Shown here piece by piece: positions 37,675 through 49,229 of a stretch of 64,000 bases of DNA. Both the position numbers and the translations under genes were made by a program. This DNA comes from Bigelowiella natans CCMP2755 (taxonomy: Eukaryota; Cercozoa; Chlorarachniophyceae). The notes under the pieces are model-generated. The model worked only from the letters and a program-made list of their open reading frames with translations, searched no databases and was not told the DNA's origin. The DNA is taken from contig ADNK01000976.1 of NCBI GenBank assembly GCA_000320545.1, positions 1-64,000 on the forward strand, written 5' to 3'. The stretch's first letter is position 1. Each line of letters begins with the position of its first letter.

Positions 37675-38300
37675 CCTCCTCGAACTATGAGGGAGTTTCA
37701 CTCGTTTTCAAATCCTTTCTGCTAGGGATCCGTGATCCAATCGATCCTAGCAGACAGCCGGCGACATTACTTCTCTTCTCCTTCGAGTAGGTCGGGTGAC
37801 ACCATTGTGCACGTGGTGGGTTTATTTGTCGTTCTGTCCGTTGGGGATCTACACCGCTACTGCCGGAATGCCGGTGGCGCCAAATTATTTTTGGATAAAT
37901 TATTTTTGCCATTTTTTTTTCTGCTCATCTGGAAGCTGACAGAATCGTGTCGCCATCCTGAGATCGCCTTGGTTTTCACAATAGGCTGGAATCACCAAAT
38001 TTCCGCGTCCACATCCTTGGTCCTCGACCAGCTGCTTTCGCACCCGCTTCATACCGCTCTCTTATGGGTTCTACCTCATCCACGAGCCCAATCAAGGTTA
38101 TTTATTGTAGATAGTGTCTAAGATTTGTTGGCGAGGCTCGTATTCGTTGACAAGACTCTTCTACTGTGAAAACCAGTTGAGATGCTTCAAGCTAATTGGT
38201 TTGGAAGTGATCCGAAATTCCGTCATTCCTTCACCAAGGCCATCAGGATTTCTAAATATGTGATGTTCAGAAGCCGAGCGTTGTCCAAAAGAATCAAATC
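37675..38300. promoter_or_regulatory. Divergent promoter region
   Basis: 5'-5' spacer between the SprT-like and PDZ-HAD genes. A plus-strand open frame of about 130 codons (from 37732) shows no splice or domain support. No repeat of the island type is present. Confidence 0.4.
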
Positions 38301-40145
38301 ATGAGTTCTTCTTCTACGGTATGTAAACCTTTGCATTGGCAGAGCAATGGAATCATCATCATCATCATCATTGCCGATCGTAGAGTTGTGTTATCAACTA
38401 ATCGAATGGACAGGTTAGCATAAAGCACCCCTTGGGAGTCAAGATTGATTACACTCCGAATAAGTAACAAAAATTTCTACTACGAGAACTGTACTTTCCC
38501 CAATTGATCGAATCTTGTTCATCGTGCAGGTCCGGCATTTATGTGTCTGGAGTGTACAGCGAACAAAGTGACTTAGAGCAAAAGGATATTATCACAAGCG
38601 GTGGGAGACACCTAGTTGGCCTAAAGCTGTGTATCTAAAATAGTCACTTTCTTAGTAAATGGACATGAACTCGGAAATATGAGCATGGAAAAGATGTACG
38701 AGAAGTTTGCTAAAATACTGAAGGACGCGCGGGAGGTCAAAAGTTTCTTTCGTGAAACAAGTGCGGTTTTAAGGCGAATTTTTGATCAGGCCAATCAAGA
38801 ATTTGTTACGTTTGAGGTTCACAAGGGAATTCAAGAATCTGCTAAGGTTCTCGTTTTTATGTCATTTTTATTTCGACTTACACTCGTTGTCTCAGCCAAA
38901 AGATGACGACAGTTCGAATTTTCTGAAGAAAGCTCTCCCTTTGCCACCGAAGGAGAAGATCCGAATGGTAAAGATTTGAAGATGTGTTGAATAATTAGAG
39001 GAATCTACATGGAAAATGCCTGACGATGATATGATTATGTAGGTGTTGTGGGATATGGACAACACTCTTCTTGGTAAACATACAAGAGGTGTGTGGTTTG
39101 CGGAGATTGGTGAGGAAATATGTAGCCTCGTCACGACCACATTTGTATCCCTGGTTCCGTCATTGATTGAGAAAGGGTTCCAGGTGAGCATTCCTTTGTG
39201 AATATTCTAAAATGACGCGTATGCATCACGCAGACTAGTTGATACTTCACTAAAATACAGGTAGGGGTTGTCACGTTTTCCGACGCAGAAGTTGCCAAAG
39301 TTTACAAAGAAGTGGTATGCTTTATATCTGAAAGCAAAAGTATCAATATGATAAATGATATCTTTATTAGGAGCATAAAGAAGGAAAAGGCGGGCCCGAT
39401 TTAGTGATACCCATAGTATCAGGTTTGCCATAAAACAAGAAACAAGACGGGGCACGGCGCCTTATCATTGAAAATGTCCTTTCTCTTCTGAAACTTTCTT
39501 TTTCGATTTGATGCTTTTTTCAGGGGCACTGACAATGAGGTATGAAAAAGAAGGCATGGATGTGAAGGAGGCCGCTAAAAAGGCAAAAAATTTGGTATGC
39601 TATATCTTCAACTCCTGAAAATCGGCGATAATGAGAACTAATTTTGGAGAAAATGCTTACAGGTAGATCAGATGTATATAGTTGGAGCCCTTCCAGATTA
39701 CAGAAATTCTACGGAAGCCCACGAAAAAGTGAAAATGCCTATGTCTAAGTATTGGCACATTGAGCAGGTGCATGCCAGAATTAATTTTTTGTAGTAGTTT
39801 CCGGAACTCATGTGAAATGATGACAGGTAAAGGATATGCACGTGAAGAGAACTAAGGAAGCTAGAATTAAGAACGATGAGATACTTTTCTTTGACGACAG
39901 TCCCCCTAATGTCAAAGCGGTACTACACACACTTTCGAAACCAACTTGAGTGTCACGCTGAGCCCACCGTTTTTGCAGGCTCGAAAGTCAGGTGTGCATG
40001 CCTTCTGGGTTAATCCAAGAGACGCATTCACAGAAAATGATTGGAGGCAGGTTGAAATGTTTATTCTGGTTGGAGTAAGTGAGTAGGACTAAATTGTTTC
40101 TGTTTTTTGGTCATGTTACAGGCTATGGAGAGTCTAGAAGATTAA
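38301..40145 (+). CDS. PDZ domain fused to a HAD-superfamily phosphatase-like domain
   Basis: Thirteen exons, first 38301-38318 and last 40122-40145, add up to 347 residues. The N-terminal part is a PDZ-like domain: HPLGVKIDYTP, GIYVSGVYSEQSDLEQKDII, LVGLKLLNGHELGNM and a helix with FAKILKDAREVKSFF. After a Pro/Lys linker a HAD domain begins with motif I WDMDNTLL (nucleophile Asp). It continues with GVVTFSDAEVAKVY (motif II region), a Lys-rich helix, MYIVGALPDY, and motif IV ILFFDDSPPNVKAARKSG. The HAD part is closest in flavour to MDP-1-like magnesium phosphatases, but the substrate is unknown. Exon phases all agree. Divergent from the SprT gene, convergent with CCDC39. Confidence 0.8.
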
Positions 40146-41173
40146 ACACTTCATGGGCAGCTGCACAACTGGTTATGCTGAGTTACTTTAGTTTAATTCT
40201 ATAACATGTTCGATATCTCAGTTTCTTGTAGTACTCACGAGCATCAATGTATGCATCCCACCATGTTTGGGGTTGTGGATATTCGCTGTCCTTAGTACGG
40301 ATGAAAGCCTAACATTATACGCGCTGCAATTGCACTACTATATATGAGACGGATGTAATGAAGAATTAAATTTTTTCAATGGTCATCCTGATGTAGCTGT
40401 GCAATGCAGCGGCTACAGCGCTAATGTTACATCTGTTGGTGCACTACTATCTATATATCATGTCGCATGAATAAAACGCATGCGTTAAGCATGATCTATC
40501 TGTATGTTACCTAATATTAAAAGTATCGCAGCAAAGTATATAACGATACATACAGATCTAAAGATGGCAGCCATGCATGTCTAGATGTCCGCAGCGCGCG
40601 TGTAGCGTGTGCGGAACGTAACCACCGTATCGTAGCGTGCGCACGCACGCAATGCGCTTTAGCTAGATCGCAGATGTGCGCAGTGCGCGCCTAGACGTAC
40701 GTACTTGTGCAGTTGTGCAGCTCTAGAGCTCACGTATCGTACGCAGCGGCGGCCGCATTTTATTAGTATTGCGTATAATAATGATATAATGATGATCGAT
40801 GAAATGCAAATGTGAGCATATATCCGCCTGGTGCGACGACGCTTAGTGCGACTAAATATAAATGGACACAACGTACACAACTCTAGGACTAGACAAGCTA
40901 TACGCGCTGCTTTGCATAGCTAGATAGCAACATTAGGATCATCACTGAAAGATTTGGATCAAATTATTGCATCCGTCTCTACATACATGCGGCTGCTGTA
41001 TGTATACGACCAGACGTTCACTCGCGCACGCATGCTACAGCATGGACATGGTAGTAAGCGTATGAAACAAGGAAGCATCTACTTGCATAACTCGATACGA
41101 TGCGATGAAACTGCGATACCTAATGACATTCAAGTTACACACGCATCCAATGTAACATCCTGCGCTACATGAT
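40146..41173. other. Convergent spacer with palindrome-rich island 7
   Basis: No exon is seen. Nearly the whole spacer is taken up by an inverted-repeat element (40338-40985), with GCGC and TAGC-rich interior sequence. Confidence 0.65.
40338..40985. mobile_element. MITE-like element, second complete copy
   Basis: The left end has ATATGAGACGGATGTAATGA, TTTTTTCAATGGTCATCCTG, ATGTAGCTGTGCAATGCAGC and GGCTACAGCG. The right end has the inverse set: CGCTGCTTTGCATAGCTAGA, CATTAGGATCATCACTGAAA, and ATTATTGCATCCGTCTCTAC. The 650-bp length differs from the 400-bp copy at 21321, so interiors vary. There is no coding capacity. Confidence 0.75.
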
Positions 41174-44100
41174 CTAGTAGCCAGATCTACTTCCAGACCT
41201 ACTACCAGTCCTCTTTACACTACCCCTGAAACCAGCGCCTACTTTCCCTCGAGAACTAAGCCGCCCGCTATCATTTCCTACTTTTACTGTCGGCAAGATG
41301 GATTTCCCCTCTCCCTTGGAGCCTTCTCTCCATCTAGACCTATAATCCTGTTGGGAAGAAGAGGGACGGCTCGAAGAGGGACGGCTCGCTCGTGATATAG
41401 GGCGAGAAGGCAACGGAACTCCAATATTTGAGAGAGTTTCTGCCAAAACATGCTGCAAACCGTCGTCTTTGAACTGTGGTACATCTTCACCTAACTTTGC
41501 GAATATCTCCAATAGCAACCTATTCTTCTGCTTCAGATGGAGATACTGAATGTACTCTCTGACACCCTTCTTCTTTTGTTTGAATGTATCACTAAGCTGT
41601 TGATCAATATCTGATAATTCTAGAGATACCCTTTGCTGAATGGATTCTTGCTGCATCAATTGCTTCGTTATATTTTTGTTATCCTCTTTCATGTCTTTGA
41701 TATCGATTTCCATGGCTGCGATTTCGTTAAGCGCTTGAGATAATGCGTGCTTCTTCTCCTCGTTTTCCTGTTGGATATCCTTCAGATTATTCTTTTTGGT
41801 ATACAGTGCGTCCGAGACGGATCGATGCTGCTCCTCAAGTTTCTCTTTGAGATCATACTCAGCCCCATTCACGTCAGCTTTGTACAACATGGACTTGTAC
41901 TTGTCGTTTCTTTTATTCATTTTTATCAAAGTTTTTGTTAGCATCCGAATATCTTTCTCCGCTGTCTTAATGCTTTCATTCAACTTATCTCCCTTGTCCT
42001 GCAATTCCTCTCTCTCTTGAGCAACTTGAATGATGTAGTACGCCTGTGTTTTTTCCTCTTCTCCTGTTTTTTGAAATTTAGCATGAATAGATTCGTACTT
42101 CTGCTGAAGGCGCTGGGCCTTAATTTTTCGCTCCTTCAAGTCTACAGCAACATGATGTCTTGCATCTTCTGCTGCCTTCACTTCTCCCTTCTGAATATCT
42201 TGAAAGAGCTGTAATTCCTCCCTTCTGCTATTCATTTGCAACTTTAGCTCCATTTTCCTGCTACGAAGAGCAAAGATTTTATTGTTGTTTTCATCCATTT
42301 TCTCCTTCAACTTAGATACTTCGAGATTGAGTACGCCATGTTCCATGGTAAGTTCCCTCTGTTTTTTTCTCGAATTCTTCAATTCGCGCTCAAAACTTCC
42401 ACTTTCGAGTTCAATATTGTGCAATTTTTCTGCCAAGATTTTTTGTTGTAATGTGGATTCTTTCAATTGCCTCTCGGCACTTTTGACCTCCGCATCTAGT
42501 CTTTTCACCTGGTGCATCATTTGAACACATCCTTTGTCGTGCAACTCCATTTGCTCACGCAGCTCTTTGATAAGCTTATTCAGGGCTTCCGTCTCTTCAA
42601 ATGAACGCTTTCCTGAAGCACGGTCTACTTTTCGCTCAAGCTGCTGCACCTGAAACTCGGTACCGTAAAGCATTTCTTGTTGTTTCATAGAGAGTCCATC
42701 CAACTTGTGGATCTTGGACAGAAGCATTTTTGAGGCTTTTTGAGCACTATCAATTTCTGTTTCCGCATTCTTTCGTTTCACTTGCACATCCACAAGCTCC
42801 TTTTGCTGACGAAACAAGTTATTCTTCATAGACTCGAGCTCCTTGAACTTCGCCTGAAGTTGCTCTTCATTGCGCGCATGGAGCAGTTCAATTTGTTTTG
42901 ACTTAGCAGAAATATCTTCCGTTTTCGAAATGAAAAATTCCATTTCTTTCCTTTTTTCCTCAAGCTCTACTTCCAATTGTTTCATCCGCTTTTCCTTCTC
43001 AATTTTGAGAACCTCGAAATTCTCCTTCTCTTCGACAGCTTTATTGACCTCTGCATGTGCCTGAAGGAGTTCATTTCGCACGGTTGACAGCTCCTCTTCA
43101 AGCTCTGCCAATCCAGATTTATTTCTTCGCAGCAAATCTCGGCACTTCTCGACACTTCTCTGGCTGGAATCTATAGCAACTTGGGCCTGACTATTGTTAA
43201 TTTCTTCCTGTTCCAGAAATATCTTATTCTTCCTCATTTTCTGCGTCCAGCTTCGCAACTCTCCTTGCTGTTTTTCCACCAATTCCTTTGTTCTTTTGAT
43301 ATCTTCGTCGCGCCGTGCCATAGCTTGCACGGCGTCATTCCATTGCGCGATAAGCCCCTGTCTCCCTTCGTGAGCATCTCTATACTCATCTGCGGTTTTA
43401 TTTAACTCGATCTGAACTGCCTGGGTCTCGGTTACCTCCTGTTCAAATTTATTTCTTTGTGTCACCATATCTCTAGTAACTCTTTCTTTTTGCAGCACAA
43501 GAGAATTTATCTTCTTGTTATCCATAGCTTTATATCTTTCCACAGCTTTTCGATCCTCTTCTTTCTGCTTGGCTGCCAGTGACCATTGTAATAGTTCCTC
43601 CTGATTCCAGTTCATCTGCATCCTGAATTTTTCCAGCTTCTCGTGGGATTGGAATTGCTCTGCTTGGAGGACGTTGATATTTCCCTCGAGGTTCAGGATG
43701 CTCTTCTCCGCAGATTTCTGCGTAGCTTCCATCCGGCTAATTTCAAGTTGTGCCATTCTTCTCAAGTGTTTTTCAGTTTCAATCTCTTTCATTTTAGTAT
43801 CAACTAGACTTTGTGTATGCAGAAGTTCTTGCTCAACATTCTTGAGGTGGTCTGTCATAATTCCCACACGGGTGGTGTTATCTTCAAGCTTATCCTCATA
43901 GCTGCTCAACGTCCTTTCCAGGGCATTCACCTTTAGATTAAGGGCCTTGTTTTGCTCATTAGCGAAGGGAGCTCCAGCTAGAGTTTCTCCGTCATCATCA
44001 TCATCATCACTGAAACGTTAAAAATAAGGCGTTAGCAATCAAGGTCTTGATGAATGTAGATAATGTTAAATTTACGCACTCGCTATCTGAGACCGTGCTA

Positions 44101-44297
44101 GGACCGAGGCCTAGCTCAGCTAGCCCCCTGGCAATCTCCTCGGGGAGTCCAGTTTTTTCATCAACAACCTCTTCAAAGTCACCCAAGCTTTCAATCTGAC
44201 AAAGCAAAATGAACGATTCAGTACCACTGTTCTTCCTAAAAAAGATTGTAACTTATGAGAGTAATGCCTTGGCGTCGTTGGAAGGGTCGCTGCTCAT
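41174..44297 (-). CDS. CCDC39: CCDC39/FAP59 axonemal ruler coiled-coil protein
   Basis: Exons 44297-44268, 44195-44080 and 44009-41174 encode 993 residues, close to the 941 of human CCDC39. With CCDC40 this protein forms the 96-nm axonemal ruler that docks inner dynein arms and the nexin-dynein regulatory complex. Almost the whole length is coiled coil. Diagnostic stretches are PFANEQNKAL near the start, QMNWNQEELLQWS, ERQGLIAQWNDAVQ-like EGRQGLIAQWNDAVQ, and GEEEKTQAYYIIQVAQE, all with direct counterparts in animal CCDC39. The Arg/Ser-rich C-terminus (SRASRPSSSRPSSSQ) is also shared. The first intron begins GC rather than GT (AAG/GCATTA); without it an in-frame stop follows 14 codons, so the first exon is provisional. 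Head-to-head with IFT27. Confidence 0.93.
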
Positions 44298-44804
44298 TTC
44301 CTACTATCCTCCTTGTTTACTCCCTTTTTCGAAGATGTAGAGACTCACTCCCCTGTGCTGTGGTCTTGCCAATGTCCGGGGTGAGGTTGGGGGTGCGACC
44401 GAATGGCGTTCGTTTTTGGTCGTTTCCGTTTCCCCCCTAATCCGACCATAATTGCTGCTAAAATTCCTAAATCCCCTACATTTTTTGCGTTGCTCATGCG
44501 GATCTCAACAGATCTCTCAGAGATCGTCGACGCGACGGTAACGGGAGAACCTTTGCAATTTGACCGTGCGACAAATGTATGTGCACAAAAGGTGTGGTTT
44601 CTGGTGTGTGCGACAACCCCTCTTGCTTCCTAAATCTTGAGTCTGTGAAGACTCTCAAAAGGCGAAACGATTCGCGCCAGAAGGTTCATGCCTGATTCCA
44701 TGGAATGGAGTGGGACTGAGTTGGTTCTTTTGGGGTCGTTTAAGATGGAGTCTCTGTTCCTTACTTTATTGTAAACTTAGGTCTACCTTTGAGGCAAAGC
44801 AACA
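44298..44804. promoter_or_regulatory. Shared divergent promoter of CCDC39 and IFT27
   Basis: A 507-bp 5'-5' spacer between two ciliary genes. It contains no island repeats. I could not assign a clear RFX X-box by eye; a GGTAAC-containing stretch lies near 44536. A short plus-strand open frame (44403-44633) is unsupported. Confidence 0.5.
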
Positions 44805-45634
44805 ATGGAAAAAGCGCACAGGACACTAAGGTGCAAAGTCGCCGTTGTAGGTCGGTTACTGGATCTCTACTTCTGAATAAATCCTCGAATGAAATATATG
44901 ATTTGGATTGATAAGGTGATGTGGCCGTTGGTAAAACTGCCCTTGCAACACAATTCTGTGACAGTGTGTCTAAGTTCCCCAAAAATTATATAATGGTAAT
45001 AAAACCGTCTTTTCAGCTGTTATATTTGTTGTGATTGTGGAAACATTTTGGCCTTCAGACAAGAGGACTTTCCTTGAATGTGAAGAAAGTTAACATACCC
45101 GATACAAATACAGTGGTAGAGTTATTTCTGTTCGACACAGGAGGGCACGAAGCGTACAACAGTCTCCACAATCTTTACGTAAGTATCCGCCACTCCCGAC
45201 TACTGTCCAATCCTGTGAAATCTGATACAAAAACATTTTGTTAGTGGAGCGGGTCGTCGATGATAATGCTAGTTTTCGATATGGCCAATCAAAAATCGTT
45301 TGAAGATTGCGCGGACTGGTTCAAAAAGTACAAGGAGATAGTCGATCCGATCCCAGTAAAAGGTGGATCATCTAAATATATTTTTGTGATAATCCTGACA
45401 GTCCTCCATCATACAGGGGTATTAGTAGGAACTAAAGCGGATCTTAAAGAAGAAAACGCAGTAATGGTGAATGCGGCAGAGGTGATAGATTTCGCAAATA
45501 GCAAAAAGTTGCGCTACTTCGAGACATCAGCTAAGGAGGGACGCGACGTCGAAGCTCCTTTCCATTTCATTGCGAACGTCTTCTATAATCAATATGAAGA
45601 AGAAATAAAGCATTTAAAAGCTGGAATAGAATGA
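44805..45634 (+). CDS. IFT27: IFT27 (RABL4) small GTPase of the IFT-B complex
   Basis: Five exons (44805-44850, 44916-44995, 45059-45178, 45245-45362, 45417-45634) give 193 residues; human IFT27 has 186. IFT27 is a Rab-like GTPase that pairs with IFT25 and controls BBSome-dependent export from cilia. The P-loop is GDVAVGKTAL. The G3 region is FLFDTGGHEAY, where Rab proteins usually have DTAGQE. G4 is GTKADL and G5 ETSAKEG, followed by the family-specific VEAPFHFIANVF. NIPDTNTVVELFLFD matches the IFT27 subgroup rather than typical Rabs. There is no C-terminal prenylation Cys, also as in IFT27. Every phase agrees. Confidence 0.95.
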
Positions 45635-46600
45635 ATCAGTTGTTGACGACATGTCTATTGTGTTCATCAAAGTCGACACTACATTGAAACCCAACTAGCC
45701 AATGACAGCATCCTGTTGAAAGAATATCTTGTTCTCAACTAGTCAAGTTGAATTCTGCATGTGCATGTGTGCGTGTGTGCCTTCACTCGTTGCGATGCGA
45801 TTGATCAACTCTAGAGCTAGCCTGGAAAGAACGTACATGTGAGGGAGAGACGTAGCGTGCAAAAGAAAGGCTACTCAGTGAATGCACAAACATGGTACTA
45901 CTATACAGTTGCAGCATCGTAGGACAACGCTGTGGCGCACCATCATCGTACCTATGCTAGGTAGATAAGTGTCCGTAGACGTAGCGTAGCATCGATCAGT
46001 CAACAATCAATCCAAAAATCTGCTGGTTGGCGCGGTATGAAATAAGTGGTAACTGAATTACCAATGCTCAAATTGTCCATGTTATTAGCACATGCACGCA
46101 GATAAAAGTGTCCTGATAGCGCAGAGCATCACATTGCATAATTTCACGTGCACCTCGCGACCATGTGCACATGCACATGCACACGCGTATGTACACAGTC
46201 GCTGCTCTGCATAGCTACATTCTGAATGTTGAAAAAATGTAAGTAGTTTCATTACACCTGTCTCACGTATATAGGTATTCATGCAATGCTACTTGTCATA
46301 GCTAGCGCAGCTCTAGATGTATGAGTATCTACAATACTTAAAGAAGCAACACAATGTATGGCACTAAATGGGAAACACACGCGCAGCCATAGCACAACCT
46401 AGCTAGCTAGGCGTATTATACTGTAGCTAGGATGATAGTTACAAGGAGCACTTCAACTTTATTTTTGGACCACAGAAACAGAAAAGGTTCGCTGTTTCTC
46501 TACTTTCGGGGAACAAACGGAAGCATGACGGAACAAAAGCTTTGCCTTCTTTAGGTCCCTTCCACCTGCTCAGACATAATATAGAAATACATATATGTAA

Positions 46601-46643
<43 letters not shown>

Positions 46644-46697
46644 TTACGTCGACTTTATCAACTGATGGACACTATTAAAGAGTAGCAAGAAATAAGT
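45635..46697. other. Convergent spacer with palindrome-rich island 8
   Basis: No exon is seen. Island-type sequence with many GCATGT, TAGC and CACATGC words extends from about 45740 to 46440 and includes a right-type end of the dispersed family (46195-46278). An AT microsatellite lies at 46606-46638. Confidence 0.6.
46195..46278 (-). repeat. Dispersed inverted-repeat family, right-type end
   Basis: Contains CAGTCGCTGCTCTGCATAGC, then TACATTCTGAATGTTGAAAA and CATTACACCTGTCTCACG, in the same order as the right end at 63105-63190. Confidence 0.6.
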
Positions 46698-46811
46698 TTA
46701 AGTATCGAAATGACTCTCTTCTTCAACTTTCATAATCCATTTATCCATGTTTTCCAAACCTTCAACATCACCATTTGCGTAAAGCACGCCTAGATTATAC
46801 CTGAGTAAAGG

Positions 46812-46846
<35 letters not shown>
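46606..46846. repeat. Two (AT)n microsatellites
   Basis: AT runs at 46606-46638 (3' flank) and 46813-46846 (last intron of the Sel1-repeat gene). Confidence 0.9.
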
Positions 46847-46848
<2 letters not shown>

Positions 46849-48591
46849 ATCCTTCACCATCAGTAAACACAACGCATTTTTTGTTTTTTTTACGAACAGT
46901 GCTCGTTGATCGCCCCTCTTGGCTGCCCGTGTGTACCACTTGCACGCTTTTCGTTTTCTCATCGCCTAGAGTCAAAATTCAAAGTTAAATCCAACCGCGA
47001 AGAGGTCTTTCACGAATGATAACTAAATCAAGATGTTGGGTGACAACAGCGAGGTCATCAAATGGTTGGTACGATATCAATGGAGAAAAGAGAGACTCGA
47101 AAGATGTCCATTAATATTTAACGAGATACTTCGTAATAAAAGGGCCCATACCTCCTCCTGCTGCAATAGGCCAGAATCAAAGAGCACGCCCAGATTATAC
47201 ATTGACGCAACCTGAAATTTATTGCAATGAGCAATATTTCAATGAAGCATCTCGTCTTCGTGTGCATACTTTTTACTAAATGTGAAAGAAAACAGAGTAA
47301 GAAGAATTAGGGTCTGTCTTACGTGGCCTTTCTTAGCTGCCCTCTTGTACAAACTACATGCCATCCTTAGATTCTTTTCTTTCTCATCACAGCAGCTATT
47401 TTGGCCTTCATTCTCACCACCACCCTTCGTTGCAAACAATCCCTCCCCACCCTGTGCGGATCGGTCTGCTGCTCCTTGCCGATGAAACAGCCGGCCGAGG
47501 TTGTACATCGCGTTGATGTGGCCTCCTCTCACAGCAAGCTCGAGTAGCGAACGAGTAGCGCCTCGGCCAAACTTCGGCTCTCCGTTGCCTGGTGCGTGCA
47601 CGAGTGATCGATTCAGAACGTGGACGGTGTGAGGGCGATTAATCATCGATCGGGGCATGGTAGCATGGGGCCTACACGCACAACACCACACCTTGCATGG
47701 AGGATGAAGTGAGAGCTAGATTGTAATGTGCGCTCGGGTCGCCCGCGTCGGAGGCCATTTGGAAGTAGAACTCGATGGACGATTCACGGTCTTCCCGCTT
47801 ATCAACAGCTTGGAAGCATGCAGTACCTTACAATCCCATCAGAGACATCTTCAGAATCGCTGGTATGAATTGAGAGTAAATTGGGGGAGGGGGGGGGGTT
47901 GGATTTCTTCGCTCTTATGTCCGGTTGTTTGCTCCTGTCGCTTCCTCTGTTTTGGCACTCATCATCATCATCATCATCATCACCATCATCATCATCACCA
48001 TGATCGTCGTCAGTTTCAATGCCACTTCGCTGTGCGGCGCTTTCGCTTCTCCCAAAGCAAGCCTTGTCGTCGGCGGTGCCATTGATATTCAGGGACTCTT
48101 CCCCCTCTTCTTTTTTTCCTCCTCCTCCTCGAGACTTCGGAAGGAAGGAAAGGCAAACTCCCAGGTTGTAGCAGGCACGAGGATGTCGTAAATTGGCAGC
48201 CTAAATAGTCCACAATAATGCATGAGAATGCCGAAACAATACTACGAAGGTTCATCGCTTGCCAGTGATCAAGACAGGCCGGTAGATAGAACAATGGCGC
48301 AACACGCAATGCAAAAAACAAACAAACAAACAGACATTGGGTACCTCCTCGAATGCGGAAATCGCGAGCTGCAGCATGCCTCTTCCGAGATAGATAATGC
48401 CCAACATGTACCAGTAGCCGCCATCCTTGGTATGCTCTGGCAGGGGGGTCGCCTTTTCGGCCTATTAACAACCATACGAACAACAATGATTGCTATTGCA
48501 CGGGAGGTGGTGCGTGGTGCCTGCTGTGTACAAAGATCGTGTAGAAATATGAAATCGGCGAATATGTTAATGGGTAACCGACATATTAAAA

Positions 48592-48668
<77 letters not shown>

Positions 48669-49001
48669 GTGTGTGTGCAATGATGTTATACCCTCTTCTT
48701 ATTGAGATACAGCTCCTGCAACTTAGAGTTGGCAATTCCAAGCCCTGATCGAATTATTCAATTGAAGAAGAAGAAGAAAACGACGATTCTCATATGCGGG
48801 TATACTATATTTTAGACTGGCATTACAACAGCACTTTGAACGGTAGAGTGAGATGCAATCGGATGCTACAAACATACACACAACAGAAATGGCGACTAGA
48901 CAACCCAGCTTGAGGGAGAAAGTCTCTTGACTAAACTTATCATTTAACAAGTGTAAAAGCTTTGTTCCGAGCCCTTCTAGTCGTTCTCAACACGCAAAGG
49001 C

Positions 49002-49032
<31 letters not shown>

Positions 49033-49165
49033 ACCGGACGGACCGAGAGCTGAAGCTGCCTCGTACATCAATCTGGCCTTTCTCTGCGCTCGATGTGTTC
49101 CGTACCCATATCTTGGCAGCAGAACGAGTACCGTTGTCCAAGAAATCGCACACACACGCACACAC

Positions 49166-49229
<64 letters not shown>

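Noticed and set aside
37732-38121. Plus-strand open frame of about 130 codons
   Set aside because: It begins without a convincing ATG, crosses the divergent promoter of two well-supported genes and matches nothing.
44403-44633. Plus-strand open frame between CCDC39 and IFT27
   Set aside because: It does not splice in frame to the IFT27 P-loop exon; the exon at 44805 does.
47726-48191. Plus-strand frames with His runs
   Set aside because: The His run is the complement of the (GAT)n Asp-coding or intronic repeat of the Sel1-repeat gene.
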